A stretch of DNA of 47,240 nt, from the NCBI GenBank assembly GCA_029261815.1, contig JAJDAQ010000140.1, positions 1-47,240 of the forward strand, in the 5' to 3' direction. Origin of the DNA: Deltaproteobacteria bacterium. GTDB lineage: Bacteria; Myxococcota_A; UBA9160; UBA6930. Below, in pieces: positions 33,583 through 42,562 of the stretch (the stretch's first letter is position 1; each line of letters starts with the position of its first letter). Below the pieces are notes generated by a model. It was given only the letters and a program-made list of their open reading frames with translations, had not been told where the DNA came from and did no database searches. A program made the translations under genes and the position numbers.

Positions 33583-34203
33583 ATGAAACGAATCCTTCTC
33601 CCTTTCTTGTGGATCGCATTGCTGGCGACGCCGGCATCCGCGCAAGACCCTGCCACGGCAGAGGCACGTGCGGTTCTCGACGCCACCGTCGACGCGGTCC
33701 TTGCTGCGCTGGCCAATGAATCCACGACGCTCGCCGAGAAGCGTGCCGAGATCACGGCCGTCGCCTACGAACGTTTCGACTTCGAAACGATGTCGAAGTT
33801 GGTCCTGAAGCGGGACTGGAAGAAGTTCACGGCCACGGAGAAGGCCGAATTCATCGAGGCCTTTCGCACCTATCTGGCCAACAACTACGGCAGCCGGCTC
33901 TCGCGCTACAACCAGGAATCGATCGATCGCCTTGGCGAGAAACTCGAGAAGCGGGGGGACGTCACGGTCAAGACCGTTATCCGCGGTGGCGACGCCGAGG
34001 GCGCCGCGATCGACTATCGACTGCGAAAGCGCGACGAGGAGTGGCGCATCATCGACGTGGTGATCGAAGGCATCAGCCTGGTCGGCAACTTCCGCTCGCA
34101 GTTCTCTGACGTCCTACAGAAGGGCGGGCCGCGAGAACTCCTGTCGCGCCTCGAAACCAAGAATGCCGAGGAGCAGGCGGGCAACGCGGCAGAAGAGATC
34201 TGA
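33583..34203 (+). CDS. mlaC: MlaC periplasmic phospholipid-binding protein
   Basis: A 206-residue periplasmic shuttle that carries phospholipid between MlaA and MlaD. A signal peptide (ILLPFLWIALLATPASAQ) is followed by the MlaC/Ttg2D fold: FDFETMSKLVLKRDWKKFT, EFIEAFRTYLANNYGSRLS, YRLRKRDEEWRIIDVVIEG and SLVGNFRSQFSDVL are all typical. AGGAAA precedes the start. It closes the mlaE-D-A-C run and converges on the DAHP synthase gene with a 77-bp gap in which I see no clear terminator. Confidence 0.92.
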   Translation: MKRILLPFLWIALLATPASAQDPATAEARAVLDATVDAVLAALANESTTLAEKRAEITAVAYERFDFETMSKLVLKRDWKKFTATEKAEFIEAFRTYLANNYGSRLSRYNQESIDRLGEKLEKRGDVTVKTVIRGGDAEGAAIDYRLRKRDEEWRIIDVVIEGISLVGNFRSQFSDVLQKGGPRELLSRLETKNAEEQAGNAAEEI

Positions 34204-34280
34204 GCGCGACGCCACCACCGGGTTCCTGCCTTATTCCACCCCGTCCTCTCGCCCTCTCCGACGAAGATCGTCCGGCGGCG

Positions 34281-35348
34281 CTATGCGGCGCGCCGGCCGC
34301 GCACCCCTTCGGCCAGGACCTCGAAGACCGGGAGCGTCCGTTCCCAGCTCATGCACTTGTCCGTGATGCTCTTGCCGTAGACGGCATCGGGTCCCCAGGA
34401 CTGGTTGCCGTCCTCGAGGAAGCTCTCGAGCATCACACCGAAGATGGACGCTTCGCCCGCAGCCAGTTGCGCCGCGATGTCCGCGGCGACCGCGGGCTGC
34501 TTCTCATGGTCCTTGCCGCTGTTCGCGTGGGAGCAGTCGATCATGATGCGACGCGCAAGCCCGGCGCGCTCGAGCCTCTCTCCGACATCGGCGACCGCGG
34601 CGGCGTCGTAGTTCGGTCCGGCCTTGCCTCCGCGGAGGATCACGTGGGTATCGTCGTTGCCGGCGGTGGCCACGATCGCGGCGACCCCTTGCTTGGTCAC
34701 GGATAGGAAATGGTGCGCGCCTTTCGCTGCACCGATCGCGTCGATCGCGACCTGCACATTCCCGCCCGTGCCGTTCTTGAATCCAACGGGCATCGAAAGA
34801 CCCGACGCGAGTTCGCGATGGACCTGACTCTCCGTGGTCCGCGCTCCGATCGCGCCCCAGGAAACCAGGTCGGCCAGGAACTGCGGCGTGATCGGGTCGA
34901 GAAACTCGCAGCCCACGGGAAGTCCACGCTCCGTCACATCGAGCAGGAAACGCCGGCCCTTCCGGAGGCCGTCGTTGATGACGAAGCTCTCGTCGATGTT
35001 CGGATCGTTGATCAGCCCTTTCCAGCCCACGGTGGTGCGCGGCTTCTCGAAGTAGGTGCGCATCACGAGCAGGAGATCGTCCGAGTAGCGCTCTGCGACA
35101 CCGGCGAGACGATCGGCGTACTCGAGGGCCGCGACCGGGTCATGGATCGAGCAGGGGCCGGTCACGACGAGCAAGCGGTCGTCGCGACCGTGGAGGACGT
35201 CGGCTACGGCGTCGCGACCCTGGGTGACGACCCGCGAGTGCGCCTCAGTCAGCGGAAGCTCCTCCATCAAGATCGCGGGCGGGATCAGGGGGCGGAGGTG
35301 TTGGATTCGGAGATCGTCAGTGCTGGCGGCGGTACGCGCGGTCGTCAT
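34281..35348 (-). CDS. aroG: 3-deoxy-7-phosphoheptulonate (DAHP) synthase, class I
   Basis: A 355-residue AroF/G/H-type enzyme joining phosphoenolpyruvate and erythrose 4-phosphate, the first step of the shikimate pathway. Active-site motifs are VTGPCSIHD, EKPRTTVGWKGL, GARTTESQVHRELASGLSMP, VGFKNGTGGNVQVA and IDCSHANSGKDHEKQP. Which aromatic amino acid inhibits it cannot be read from sequence. The frame is open upstream to 35765, but ATG 35348 gives the family start and has TAGAGT 8 bases before it with no Shine-Dalgarno sequence. It stands alone and diverges from the PilT-like gene. Confidence 0.94.
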   Translation of the reverse strand: MTTARTAASTDDLRIQHLRPLIPPAILMEELPLTEAHSRVVTQGRDAVADVLHGRDDRLLVVTGPCSIHDPVAALEYADRLAGVAERYSDDLLLVMRTYFEKPRTTVGWKGLINDPNIDESFVINDGLRKGRRFLLDVTERGLPVGCEFLDPITPQFLADLVSWGAIGARTTESQVHRELASGLSMPVGFKNGTGGNVQVAIDAIGAAKGAHHFLSVTKQGVAAIVATAGNDDTHVILRGGKAGPNYDAAAVADVGERLERAGLARRIMIDCSHANSGKDHEKQPAVAADIAAQLAAGEASIFGVMLESFLEDGNQSWGPDAVYGKSITDKCMSWERTLPVFEVLAEGVRGRRAA

Positions 35349-35356
35349 GGCGGCGG

Positions 35357-35362
35357 ACTCTA
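35357..35362 (-). promoter_or_regulatory. candidate leaderless promoter -10 for the DAHP synthase gene
   Basis: On the minus strand TAGAGT ends 8 bases before ATG 35348, with no Shine-Dalgarno sequence in between. Confidence 0.35.
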
Positions 35363-35480
35363 GAACCCCGGTTGCCAAGCGCAAACCCGCCTGCCCGCCC
35401 AGAACACGCCCTCGTGTGGCCGATCCCAGAACAGCTTTCAGGGACTCCAGCCAACGGGGATTCCTGCCGATAGGCAGCGA

Positions 35481-37151
35481 ATGAGCAAGGGGCAGCCGGT
35501 ACCGCTGTTGGGGCGCATTGCGCTCCATTTGAAGCTGATCACGATGGACCAACTCACCGAGGCCACTCGGGCCCAGGGCCAAGCCGGGGGCACGAAGAAC
35601 CTCGGAGCGATCCTGGTCGAGCAGGGACATCTCACGGAGCCACAGCTCCAGGACGTCCTTCGTGCGCGCCAGCAGGTCGTGGCCAAGGCGAAGGCCAAGC
35701 AGGCGATCGCACAGGCCGACGCGACGCCCGAGGTTGCACCGGCGCCGCCCGCGCGTCCGGCGCAAGCCCCTGCGCCCGCCCGGCCGGCGAATGCGGCGCC
35801 CGAAACGGTGAGTCCGTCGGCTGACTCCGGACTCGAGGGCGACTCCTTGTTTGGCGACGACCCGGCTCCGTCAAAGCCGGCACCCGCGCCCGAAAAACCG
35901 ATGGCCCTCGAGACGAACGAAGCACCGGCATCGCCGAGCCCGTCGATCGAAATCGAGATCGAGCCGACCGCGCACCGCGAGGTCAGCGTCGAGCCCACTG
36001 CGGCACCCGAAGCCAAGACGCCGGCCCCGACTGCCTCAGTTCCGGCCACTGGCGGCCTGCGCACCGGTGTGGTCCCACGCCCAGACGCAGAAGCCCCTGG
36101 CGGCGCCAACGACCTCATCGCCCTCCTTCGCGCCGGCGTCGAAAAAGGCGCCAGCGATATCCACATCCACGCGGGCAGTCCGCGACGGATTCGACTGCAC
36201 GGCCGGTTCACGGCCGACGGAAACGAGCCGATGTCGCCTGATGAGGCGGAGCGCCTGGTTCGATCCTCGCTCAACGCCGAGCAGGAGCGGCTGTTCGACG
36301 AACGCGGCGAACTCGACTTCGCCTACGGCGTCCCCGGGCTCGGACGCTTTCGTGTCAACGTCTACAAGCAGCAGCACGGCTGCGACGGAGTCTTTCGAAC
36401 CATCCCGGGCGAAGTCCCGAGTTTGGAGCAGCTCGGCCTCCCCACTTCTCTCGCCAAGTTCACGAACTTCCATCAAGGCCTCGTGCTCGTTACCGGCCCC
36501 GCGAACTGCGGTAAGTCGTCGACCCTGGCGGCCATGGTCGATCTGATCAACGAAGAGCGACGCGACCACATCCTGACGGTCGAAGATCCGATCGAGTACC
36601 TGCATCCCTCGAAACGCTGCGTCGTCAATCAGCGCAACGTCGGACCGCACACGGAAACCTTTGCGCGCGCACTTCGCGGTGCGCTTCGCGAGGACCCCGA
36701 CGTCATCGTGATTGGTGAGCTCCGGGACCTCGAGACCATCTCCCTTGCGCTCACGGCTGCGGAAACGGGCCACCTCGTATTGGGAACGCTCCATACGAAC
36801 AGCTCGATTCGCACATTGAATCGAATCATCGGTGTTTTTCCGGCCGACCAGCAGGAGCAGATCCGCAACATGGTCTCGGAATCGCTCCGTGCGGTGGTGT
36901 CCCAGCGACTCGTTCCAACCGCCGACGGTACCCGCCGGGTTCCCGCGCTCGAGATCCTGGTCAACAACATGGCCATCGGAAACCTGATCCGCGAAAACAA
37001 GACGTTCCAGATCTTCTCGATCCTCCAGACCGGACAGGCGCAGGGAATGTGCCTACTCGACGACAGCCTGAACGCCCTGATCGCCGAAGGCACGGTCACC
37101 AAGGAAGAGGCCCTCCTCTACTGCGACGATCCCAAGCGGATCAAGGGTTAG
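35481..37151 (+). CDS. PilT-family ATPase with N-terminal MshEN-like domain and Pro/Ala linker
   Basis: A 556-residue pilus-motor ATPase. Residues 8-65 look like an MshEN/GspE-N module (LLGRIALHLKLITMDQLTEA), 75-205 are a Pro/Ala/Glu-rich linker, and 209-556 are a PilT-type core: SDIHIHAGSPRRIRLHG, ILTVEDPIEYLH, Walker B DPDVIVIGELRDLETI and GTLHTNSSIRTLNRII. Walker A is GPANCGKS (339-346), still GxxxxGKS but unlike the family's GPTGSGKS. There is no zinc-binding cysteine quartet, which argues against PilB. Six bases separate it from the pilT gene downstream, so the pair is an operon and may act like pilT/pilU, with this protein as accessory retraction motor. Confidence 0.88.
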   Translation: MSKGQPVPLLGRIALHLKLITMDQLTEATRAQGQAGGTKNLGAILVEQGHLTEPQLQDVLRARQQVVAKAKAKQAIAQADATPEVAPAPPARPAQAPAPARPANAAPETVSPSADSGLEGDSLFGDDPAPSKPAPAPEKPMALETNEAPASPSPSIEIEIEPTAHREVSVEPTAAPEAKTPAPTASVPATGGLRTGVVPRPDAEAPGGANDLIALLRAGVEKGASDIHIHAGSPRRIRLHGRFTADGNEPMSPDEAERLVRSSLNAEQERLFDERGELDFAYGVPGLGRFRVNVYKQQHGCDGVFRTIPGEVPSLEQLGLPTSLAKFTNFHQGLVLVTGPANCGKSSTLAAMVDLINEERRDHILTVEDPIEYLHPSKRCVVNQRNVGPHTETFARALRGALREDPDVIVIGELRDLETISLALTAAETGHLVLGTLHTNSSIRTLNRIIGVFPADQQEQIRNMVSESLRAVVSQRLVPTADGTRRVPALEILVNNMAIGNLIRENKTFQIFSILQTGQAQGMCLLDDSLNALIAEGTVTKEEALLYCDDPKRIKG

Positions 37152-37157
37152 TTCGAC

Positions 37158-38222
37158 ATGGCCGAAATCGATGAACTGCTGAAGACGCTCAAGGAATTGG
37201 GCGGGTCCGACCTTCACCTCGTGTCCGGGCTTGAACCGCGCATTCGCGTGAATGGCCAGTTGGCCGCGATCGAGGGCTGGGAGGTTCTGGATCACGAACG
37301 GGTCTGCGGCTTGCTCGAACCGATTGCGGAAAGCCACAACTGGAACGAGTTCTCGGATTGCCATGACCTCGACTTCGCCTACGGACTCAAGGGTGTCGCC
37401 CGTTTCCGCGCGAACTTCTTCATGCAACAGAACGGCGCGACCGCGGTCTTTCGCATCATCCCAGAGAAGATCCATTCCGTGGACGACCTGAACCTGCCCG
37501 AAGCCATCTCCAAGCTGGCCGACTTGCGCTCGGGTCTCGTCGTCGTCACGGGTCCAACGGGTTCGGGCAAGTCGACCACGCTGGCGGCCATCATCCACAA
37601 GATCAATACCGAGAAATCACGGCACATCGTGACGATCGAGGACCCGGTCGAGTTCGTTCATCAGAACCAGGAGTCGATCCTCTCCCACCGCGAAGTCGGC
37701 ATCCATTCGAAGGGCTTTGCGCCCGCACTCCGAGCGGCTGCGCGGCAGGACGCCGACGTGGTGCTGGTCGGCGAAATGCGAGACCGCGAAACGATCGCCA
37801 TGGCGATCACAGCCGCGGAAATGGGCATGCTGGTCTTTGGGACGCTTCACACGAACAGCGCCGCCAAGACCATCGACCGCATCATCGACGCCTTTCCGGC
37901 GAGCGAGCAGCCACAGGTGCGCATCAGCCTCTCGGAATCGGTATCCGCGATCGTGGCGCAGCTCCTGCTCCCGACCGCGGATGGCAAGGGGCGGGTCGCC
38001 GTCAACGAGATCCTGCTGCGGACCCAGGGCCTGCCCAACGTCATCCGCGAAGGCAACACGCCGATGATCGGCTCGATCATCCAGTCCGGAAAAAGCGAGG
38101 GCATGCAAGGGATGGACGATGCGCTCTTCGCTCTCGTCCAGGACGGCAAGATCGCGCCCCGCGATGCCTACATGAAGGCGGCGGACAAGGCGCGCTTCGA
38201 GAGCCTGGTGCCCGGGGAATAG
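37158..38222 (+). CDS. pilT: type IV pilus retraction ATPase PilT
   Basis: A 354-residue hexameric ATPase that depolymerises type IV pili for twitching motility. SDLHLVSGLEPRIRVNGQL opens the PilT N-terminal domain; Walker A is GPTGSGKST (132-140), the Asp box HIVTIEDPVEFVH, Walker B DADVVLVGEMRDRETI and the His box GTLHTNSAAKTIDRIID. The length is typical of PilT/PilU. It follows the longer PilT-like gene by 6 bp. The extension ATPase PilB could be the gene at 21033-22868. No pilin, PilC or PilM-Q genes are in the window. Confidence 0.93.
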   Translation: MAEIDELLKTLKELGGSDLHLVSGLEPRIRVNGQLAAIEGWEVLDHERVCGLLEPIAESHNWNEFSDCHDLDFAYGLKGVARFRANFFMQQNGATAVFRIIPEKIHSVDDLNLPEAISKLADLRSGLVVVTGPTGSGKSTTLAAIIHKINTEKSRHIVTIEDPVEFVHQNQESILSHREVGIHSKGFAPALRAAARQDADVVLVGEMRDRETIAMAITAAEMGMLVFGTLHTNSAAKTIDRIIDAFPASEQPQVRISLSESVSAIVAQLLLPTADGKGRVAVNEILLRTQGLPNVIREGNTPMIGSIIQSGKSEGMQGMDDALFALVQDGKIAPRDAYMKAADKARFESLVPGE

Positions 38223-38265
38223 CACCAGAGGTGAGCCACGCGCCGCGGGTTGCTAGGAACCTTGG

Positions 38266-40068
38266 ATGCAACGCCTCGCCCGACGACTTCTCGCACCCCT
38301 TCTCGTAGCCGCAGTCACCGCAACCCTCCTGGCTTGCGGGAGTTCCGAGCCGCCCGCGGTCGACCACGCCACGCACCGCGGAATCGCGCAGGGAGAGCTC
38401 GTCGGATTCGTGTCAGAGGACACGCACGTCTGGCGCGGAATACCGTTTGCGGAAGCGCCCGTGGGCGCTCTGCGCTGGCGCCCCCCCATCGAACCCAGAG
38501 CCTGGACCGGCGTCCGCGAGACCACGACCCACGGTGCTGAGTGTCCGCAGCTCAGCCCGAGCGGAGACTTCACGGGCGACGAAGACTGCCTCACACTCGA
38601 CATCTACGCGCCCGCTGACGCCATCCAACAGCCGCGCCCGGTCATGGTCTTCATCCATGGCGGCGGCAACACGCTCGGATCGAGTCGCGTGTACGACGGA
38701 GCGCGACTCGCGCGCGAGAATGGGGTCATCGTCGTCACGGTGCAGTACCGGTTGGGCATCCTCGGCTGGTTCGCACACTCGGCGTTGCGTGCCACAGAAA
38801 CCACGCCAGAAGGGTTGTCGGGAAACTGGGGAACGCTTGATTTGATCCGGTCCCTCGAATGGGTGCGCGACAACATCGCAGCGTTCGGCGGCGACCCCGG
38901 CCGCGTCACGATCTTCGGCGAGTCCGCCGGCGGTGTGAACGTCTTCTCCCTCCTACTGTCGCCCCGGGCAAGGGGCCTCTTTCACGGTGCCATCTCGCAA
39001 AGCGGTTTCGTCACGAGCTTCCCAATGGCGGAAGCCGAGAACGCAAGCGATGCCGAACCCGCTGGCATCAGCGGAAGTTCGACCGACGTCGCATTGAGCC
39101 TTCTCGAACTCGACGGCCGCGCGGCCTCTCGAGACGAAGCCCGCGCCGCCCTCGCAGCGATGTCGGCAGCCGAGACCGCGAAGTGGTTGCGCGGGAAGCC
39201 TGTTGCCGATCTCTTCGCGCCGTTCCAGCAAGGCGAGACCATGGGCGGCATGTACTTCGCGCCCTTCGTCTTTCGAGACGGACATGTCGTCGTCGACGCG
39301 GATCCACTCGAAGCACTGCAGGTTGGACTTCACAACCCTGTGCCAACGATCATGGGCACAAACCGCGACGAGCAGAAGCTCTTCCTTGCGATGGCCTCTC
39401 CATATGTGAACCGCTTGGGGCCGATCCCGACCGGCATCAACTCACCGGAGCGCTACGAGGTGCTGGCCGAGTACGGCGCGCGCCTCTGGAAGGCCGCGGG
39501 CGCGGATCAGCCTGCAACCGCGATGCAAACGACCCAGGAAGCGCCCGTCTTTGGCTACCGCTTTGACTGGGACGAGGAACCGTCGATCTTGGGCATCGAC
39601 CTGGCCCAGCTGATCGGCGCGGGACACGCGGTCGAATTGTTATTCGTCTTCGGCGGAACCGACTCGACGCTCGCCACGCGGCTCCTGGTCGACGACGTCC
39701 CTTCGGCCGAAAGGCTGTCGAAGGAGATGCGTTCCTACTGGGGCGAGTTCGCGGCCACCGGCAACCCTGGCCGCGGCCAACAGGGCGACCTCCCGGCATG
39801 GCCGGGCTGGGCCGCAGAGTCGCCCCAGTTCCTCGTCTTCGACAGCGTCCGCGACGCAGGCCTGCATCTGTCAGGCGAGACCGAGACCGAGGCCGGTGTG
39901 ATCGCGGCCGTGGCCAACGACACACGCCTGACCGACATCGACTTGCGTTGCGAAGTCTACGCCGGCTTCGTCCAATGGAGCACGTCGATGTCTCCCGAGC
40001 AGTACACCCGGATCAACGACGGCGAGTGTGCCGCGCACCCGCTGGAGTCACGGACACCGTTCGACTGA
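38266..40068 (+). CDS. type B carboxylesterase lipoprotein
   Basis: A 600-residue alpha/beta-hydrolase of the cholinesterase/type B carboxylesterase group. A lipobox (TLLACGSS, Cys24) marks it as a lipoprotein. Family features are RGIPFAEAPVGALRWRPP, EDCLTLDIYAP, the oxyanion segment MVFIHGGGNTLGS, the nucleophile Ser in IFGESAGGVNVF, the acid in GTNRDEQKLF and the His in GAGHAVELLFVFG. The substrate is unknown. It starts 43 bp after pilT. The upstream TAGGAA lies 6 bases before the ATG, close to the leaderless pattern but lacking the final T. Confidence 0.88.
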   Translation: MQRLARRLLAPLLVAAVTATLLACGSSEPPAVDHATHRGIAQGELVGFVSEDTHVWRGIPFAEAPVGALRWRPPIEPRAWTGVRETTTHGAECPQLSPSGDFTGDEDCLTLDIYAPADAIQQPRPVMVFIHGGGNTLGSSRVYDGARLARENGVIVVTVQYRLGILGWFAHSALRATETTPEGLSGNWGTLDLIRSLEWVRDNIAAFGGDPGRVTIFGESAGGVNVFSLLLSPRARGLFHGAISQSGFVTSFPMAEAENASDAEPAGISGSSTDVALSLLELDGRAASRDEARAALAAMSAAETAKWLRGKPVADLFAPFQQGETMGGMYFAPFVFRDGHVVVDADPLEALQVGLHNPVPTIMGTNRDEQKLFLAMASPYVNRLGPIPTGINSPERYEVLAEYGARLWKAAGADQPATAMQTTQEAPVFGYRFDWDEEPSILGIDLAQLIGAGHAVELLFVFGGTDSTLATRLLVDDVPSAERLSKEMRSYWGEFAATGNPGRGQQGDLPAWPGWAAESPQFLVFDSVRDAGLHLSGETETEAGVIAAVANDTRLTDIDLRCEVYAGFVQWSTSMSPEQYTRINDGECAAHPLESRTPFD

Positions 40069-40073
40069 TGGCG

Positions 40074-40889
40074 TCAGGGTCCGCCCAGACGTTCGCGGAC
40101 CTTGATCGCGAAGTCCGGCCGATAACCGTCGGGCACCAGGAACGTGCCATCCGGAGCATCCGCTTCTTCGACGGCCACGATCTCGGCCGTCCGATCGACC
40201 CGATCGCCGTCGAATGTTTCGATTGCAAGCGGGAGACCCTCAATGCGATCGAAGAGGTCGAGGGCGGCGACTCCATCGGTCGCGATCTGCGCCGGAAGAA
40301 TCGGCGCGATGTCTCGAACGACCCCCGACAGCGACCGTAACGGAAGCATCGCAGCCTCGGGAACCCCGGCCGCCATCAGCGTGGCTTCGCAGAACCGCAC
40401 CGCGCGCGCCGCATCTTCCCAGACTTCGCGGATGCGACAGCCAACACCCCGGATCGTCGTCGTCGTCCCCGTATCGCGCAGCTCCAGAACGGGCGCCGCG
40501 GCAGCTTCGGCTCCGAACGCGGCGTCGAGGAGCTGCTCGGCGGCCGCGCGCGCTTCGGGCGGCAAGTCGTCGGTTCGTGCTCGCAATTCAGACTCGACGC
40601 CCCGGAGCCGGCTTGCAGCACTCGTGGCCGTCGAACGATCCAACTCGAGCACCGTGCGCTTCACGTGATCGAGGGACCAGACCTTGCCGGCGTCAACGTC
40701 GTAGAGGAGGCTGCGTTCGGCGCCAGGGAGATTCACGCGCATCCGCGTGGCTTCGGCCCAGATCTCGGTCTTCTCCGCGTTCGAGCCGGTTCCATCTTGC
40801 GTCTCGAGTTCGAGCCGAGTCGCGGCGATGGACGGGGTCGCGCCGAGTCCAGCAATCAGCAGCGCAATGACTTGGACCGTGCGATTCAT
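40074..40889 (-). CDS. periplasmic protein of unknown function (DUF4412-like)
   Basis: A 271-residue exported protein with signal peptide (VIALLIAGLGATPSIAA). The mature part begins with beta strands of the sort TRMRVNLPGAERSLLYDVDAGKVWSLDHVKRT-like pattern (split as RMRVN, SLLYDVDAGKVWSLD, TVLELD), resembling DUF4412 and LolA-like domains that read out a stored lipid or metal-bound state, but I cannot assign a function. Its ATG overlaps the stop of the upstream SDR gene as ATGA. It is the last gene of the five-gene minus-strand run and converges on the esterase gene. Confidence 0.6.
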   Translation of the reverse strand: MNRTVQVIALLIAGLGATPSIAATRLELETQDGTGSNAEKTEIWAEATRMRVNLPGAERSLLYDVDAGKVWSLDHVKRTVLELDRSTATSAASRLRGVESELRARTDDLPPEARAAAEQLLDAAFGAEAAAAPVLELRDTGTTTTIRGVGCRIREVWEDAARAVRFCEATLMAAGVPEAAMLPLRSLSGVVRDIAPILPAQIATDGVAALDLFDRIEGLPLAIETFDGDRVDRTAEIVAVEEADAPDGTFLVPDGYRPDFAIKVRERLGGP

Positions 40890-41713
40890 GCGAGACGCTC
40901 CTGGGCTTCGATCAACGCAGCGTAGCCCTCCCGGAACGACGGATAGGCGAACGCGAATCCGCTTCCGACGAGCTGGTCGCTGGAGCAGCGCTTTCCGCCA
41001 GGATCACCCTCGCCTTCCCGTCGCGGCGCAGCCACACCGAGTGTACTCGCAACCCAATCCAGAACTTCAGCCTCGAGCACCGGTGCACGATCCACTCCGA
41101 TCAGGATCGGCGGAGGCGCATCCAAGCCCAGCACGTGATCGATGATGGCGGCCGCGTCGTTCCGGTGGATGCGATTCGTGTAGCGCGGGCGGACGACAGC
41201 TGTTCCGGCGCGGACCCGACGGATCACTCCATCGCGAGTCGGACCATAGATGCCGCCGAGGCGGAGAGCCGTCGTGGCGAAGCCCAGGTCGGCCGGGACC
41301 CGCTCCGACTCGAGAAGCCGTGCCGCGCGAAAACCGCGACCTGGCGTCTCCGTCTTCTCATCGACGCAGCGGCCGTCGTCGACCTCGAACACCGAGGTAC
41401 TCGACACGTGGACCCAGCGCGCGCCGGACGACCGGTCGGAAAGCGCGCGCGCCAGACACCGCGCGCCTTCGACGTAGGTCCGCGCATAACCGGCTTCGTC
41501 ACGAACGTCGGGAGTCGGCGCGAAAACCACGGCATCGACCTCGGGCAGGTCTGCAAGCGTCGCCGGATCTGTCAGATCCGCTCGAATCGCGCGACAACCT
41601 TCGGGTGGCGTCGTGGCCGAACGTCGCAGCACGGAGACGGTGTCCCCTTGCCGCGCCGCGGCTTCGGCGAAGCGGCGGCCGACGTAACCGCAACCAGCGA
41701 CGAGCGTGCGCAT
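40886..41713 (-). CDS. NAD(P)-binding SDR/epimerase-like protein (YeeZ type)
   Basis: A 275-residue extended short-chain dehydrogenase. The Rossmann motif is TLVAGCGYVGRRFAE (residues 3-17), which is GxGYxG as in the YeeZ group rather than GxxGxxG. VVFAPTPD, WVHVSSTSVFEVDDG and LRLGGIYGPTRDGV follow the family order. The Tyr-x3-Lys catalytic pair of true epimerases is not visible, so it may bind a nucleotide without sugar epimerase activity. The frame opens at GTG 41731, but ATG 41713 starts directly before the Rossmann strand. It lies 21 bp after the methyltransferase gene. Confidence 0.8.
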   Translation of the reverse strand: MRTLVAGCGYVGRRFAEAAARQGDTVSVLRRSATTPPEGCRAIRADLTDPATLADLPEVDAVVFAPTPDVRDEAGYARTYVEGARCLARALSDRSSGARWVHVSSTSVFEVDDGRCVDEKTETPGRGFRAARLLESERVPADLGFATTALRLGGIYGPTRDGVIRRVRAGTAVVRPRYTNRIHRNDAAAIIDHVLGLDAPPPILIGVDRAPVLEAEVLDWVASTLGVAAPRREGEGDPGGKRCSSDQLVGSGFAFAYPSFREGYAALIEAQERLA

Positions 41714-41734
41714 CTCGACAGGATGACACACCGA

Positions 41735-42562
41735 CTACAGGCGGCCGCCCTCTCTGGAGAATCGGTGCAGCAAGATACCGCTCGCCATTGCGACGTTGAG
41801 AGAGTCAAAGTCCCGCGCCATCGGGATCGTCACCCTCACGTCGGCCTTGGCGCGGGCTGGCGCCGAGAGACCGTCGTCTTCGTTTCCAAACAACAGGCAG
41901 ACCCGTTCGGGCACCGGGCGGGAGACGCCGAATGACCGGACATCGATGGCACCGGGTTCGGTGACAGCCGCAAGAACAGTGAAGCCGCGCTCGCGTATCG
42001 CATCGAGGTCATCGGGCCATTCGCCGGCGCGATAGAACGGCACCCGCAGCGCCGCGCCGGTCGAGACACGCACCGTCTTCCGATACAACGGATCCGCGCC
42101 CCCGGGTGCGAGAACCACGGCGTCGGCGCCAAACGCCGCGGCATTTCGAAAGATGCTGCCGAGGTTGTCGGGGTCTGCGAGCTGTTCGAGGGCCACCACG
42201 AGACGGGCGTCTCGGGGGAGCGCCCCGAGAGGCACTTCGGCGGGGCGGGACGCCAAGCCCAGGCACCCGCGATGGATGGCAAAGCCGGTCACTTCGGCGA
42301 ACAGCGACTTTGACGAAACCAGGACCTCGGGCTGCGAGGTCGACGCCAGGACCGCGGCTTCGAGGTCTCGCCAGCCTTCCTCGGTCACCCAGATCGTCTG
42401 CACGGTGAATCTTGGCGTCGCCAGCAGGGCTCGAACGGCATGGCGGCTCTCGGCCACGAACAACCCCCGCTCGCGAAGCGCCGCCGGCCGCTGCACCTGC
42501 GCAAAGAGCGCCACACGCGGATCATCGGCGTCGTCGACCCGTACCGGGGCGGGCCGCGTCAC
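41735..42562 (-). CDS. SpoU/TrmH-family RNA 2'-O-methyltransferase
   Basis: A 275-residue SPOUT methyltransferase that probably methylates ribose 2'-OH in rRNA or tRNA. The N-terminal substrate-binding part (LFVAESRHAVRALLATPRF) precedes the trefoil-knot motifs: ALEQLADPDNLGSIFRNAAA (motif 1, with the catalytic Arg), CLLFGNEDDGLSA (motif 2) and IPMARDFDSLNVAMASGIL (motif 3). The target nucleotide cannot be predicted. Its GTG start overlaps the FAH gene's stop as GTGA. Confidence 0.9.
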   Translation of the reverse strand: MTRPAPVRVDDADDPRVALFAQVQRPAALRERGLFVAESRHAVRALLATPRFTVQTIWVTEEGWRDLEAAVLASTSQPEVLVSSKSLFAEVTGFAIHRGCLGLASRPAEVPLGALPRDARLVVALEQLADPDNLGSIFRNAAAFGADAVVLAPGGADPLYRKTVRVSTGAALRVPFYRAGEWPDDLDAIRERGFTVLAAVTEPGAIDVRSFGVSRPVPERVCLLFGNEDDGLSAPARAKADVRVTIPMARDFDSLNVAMASGILLHRFSREGGRL

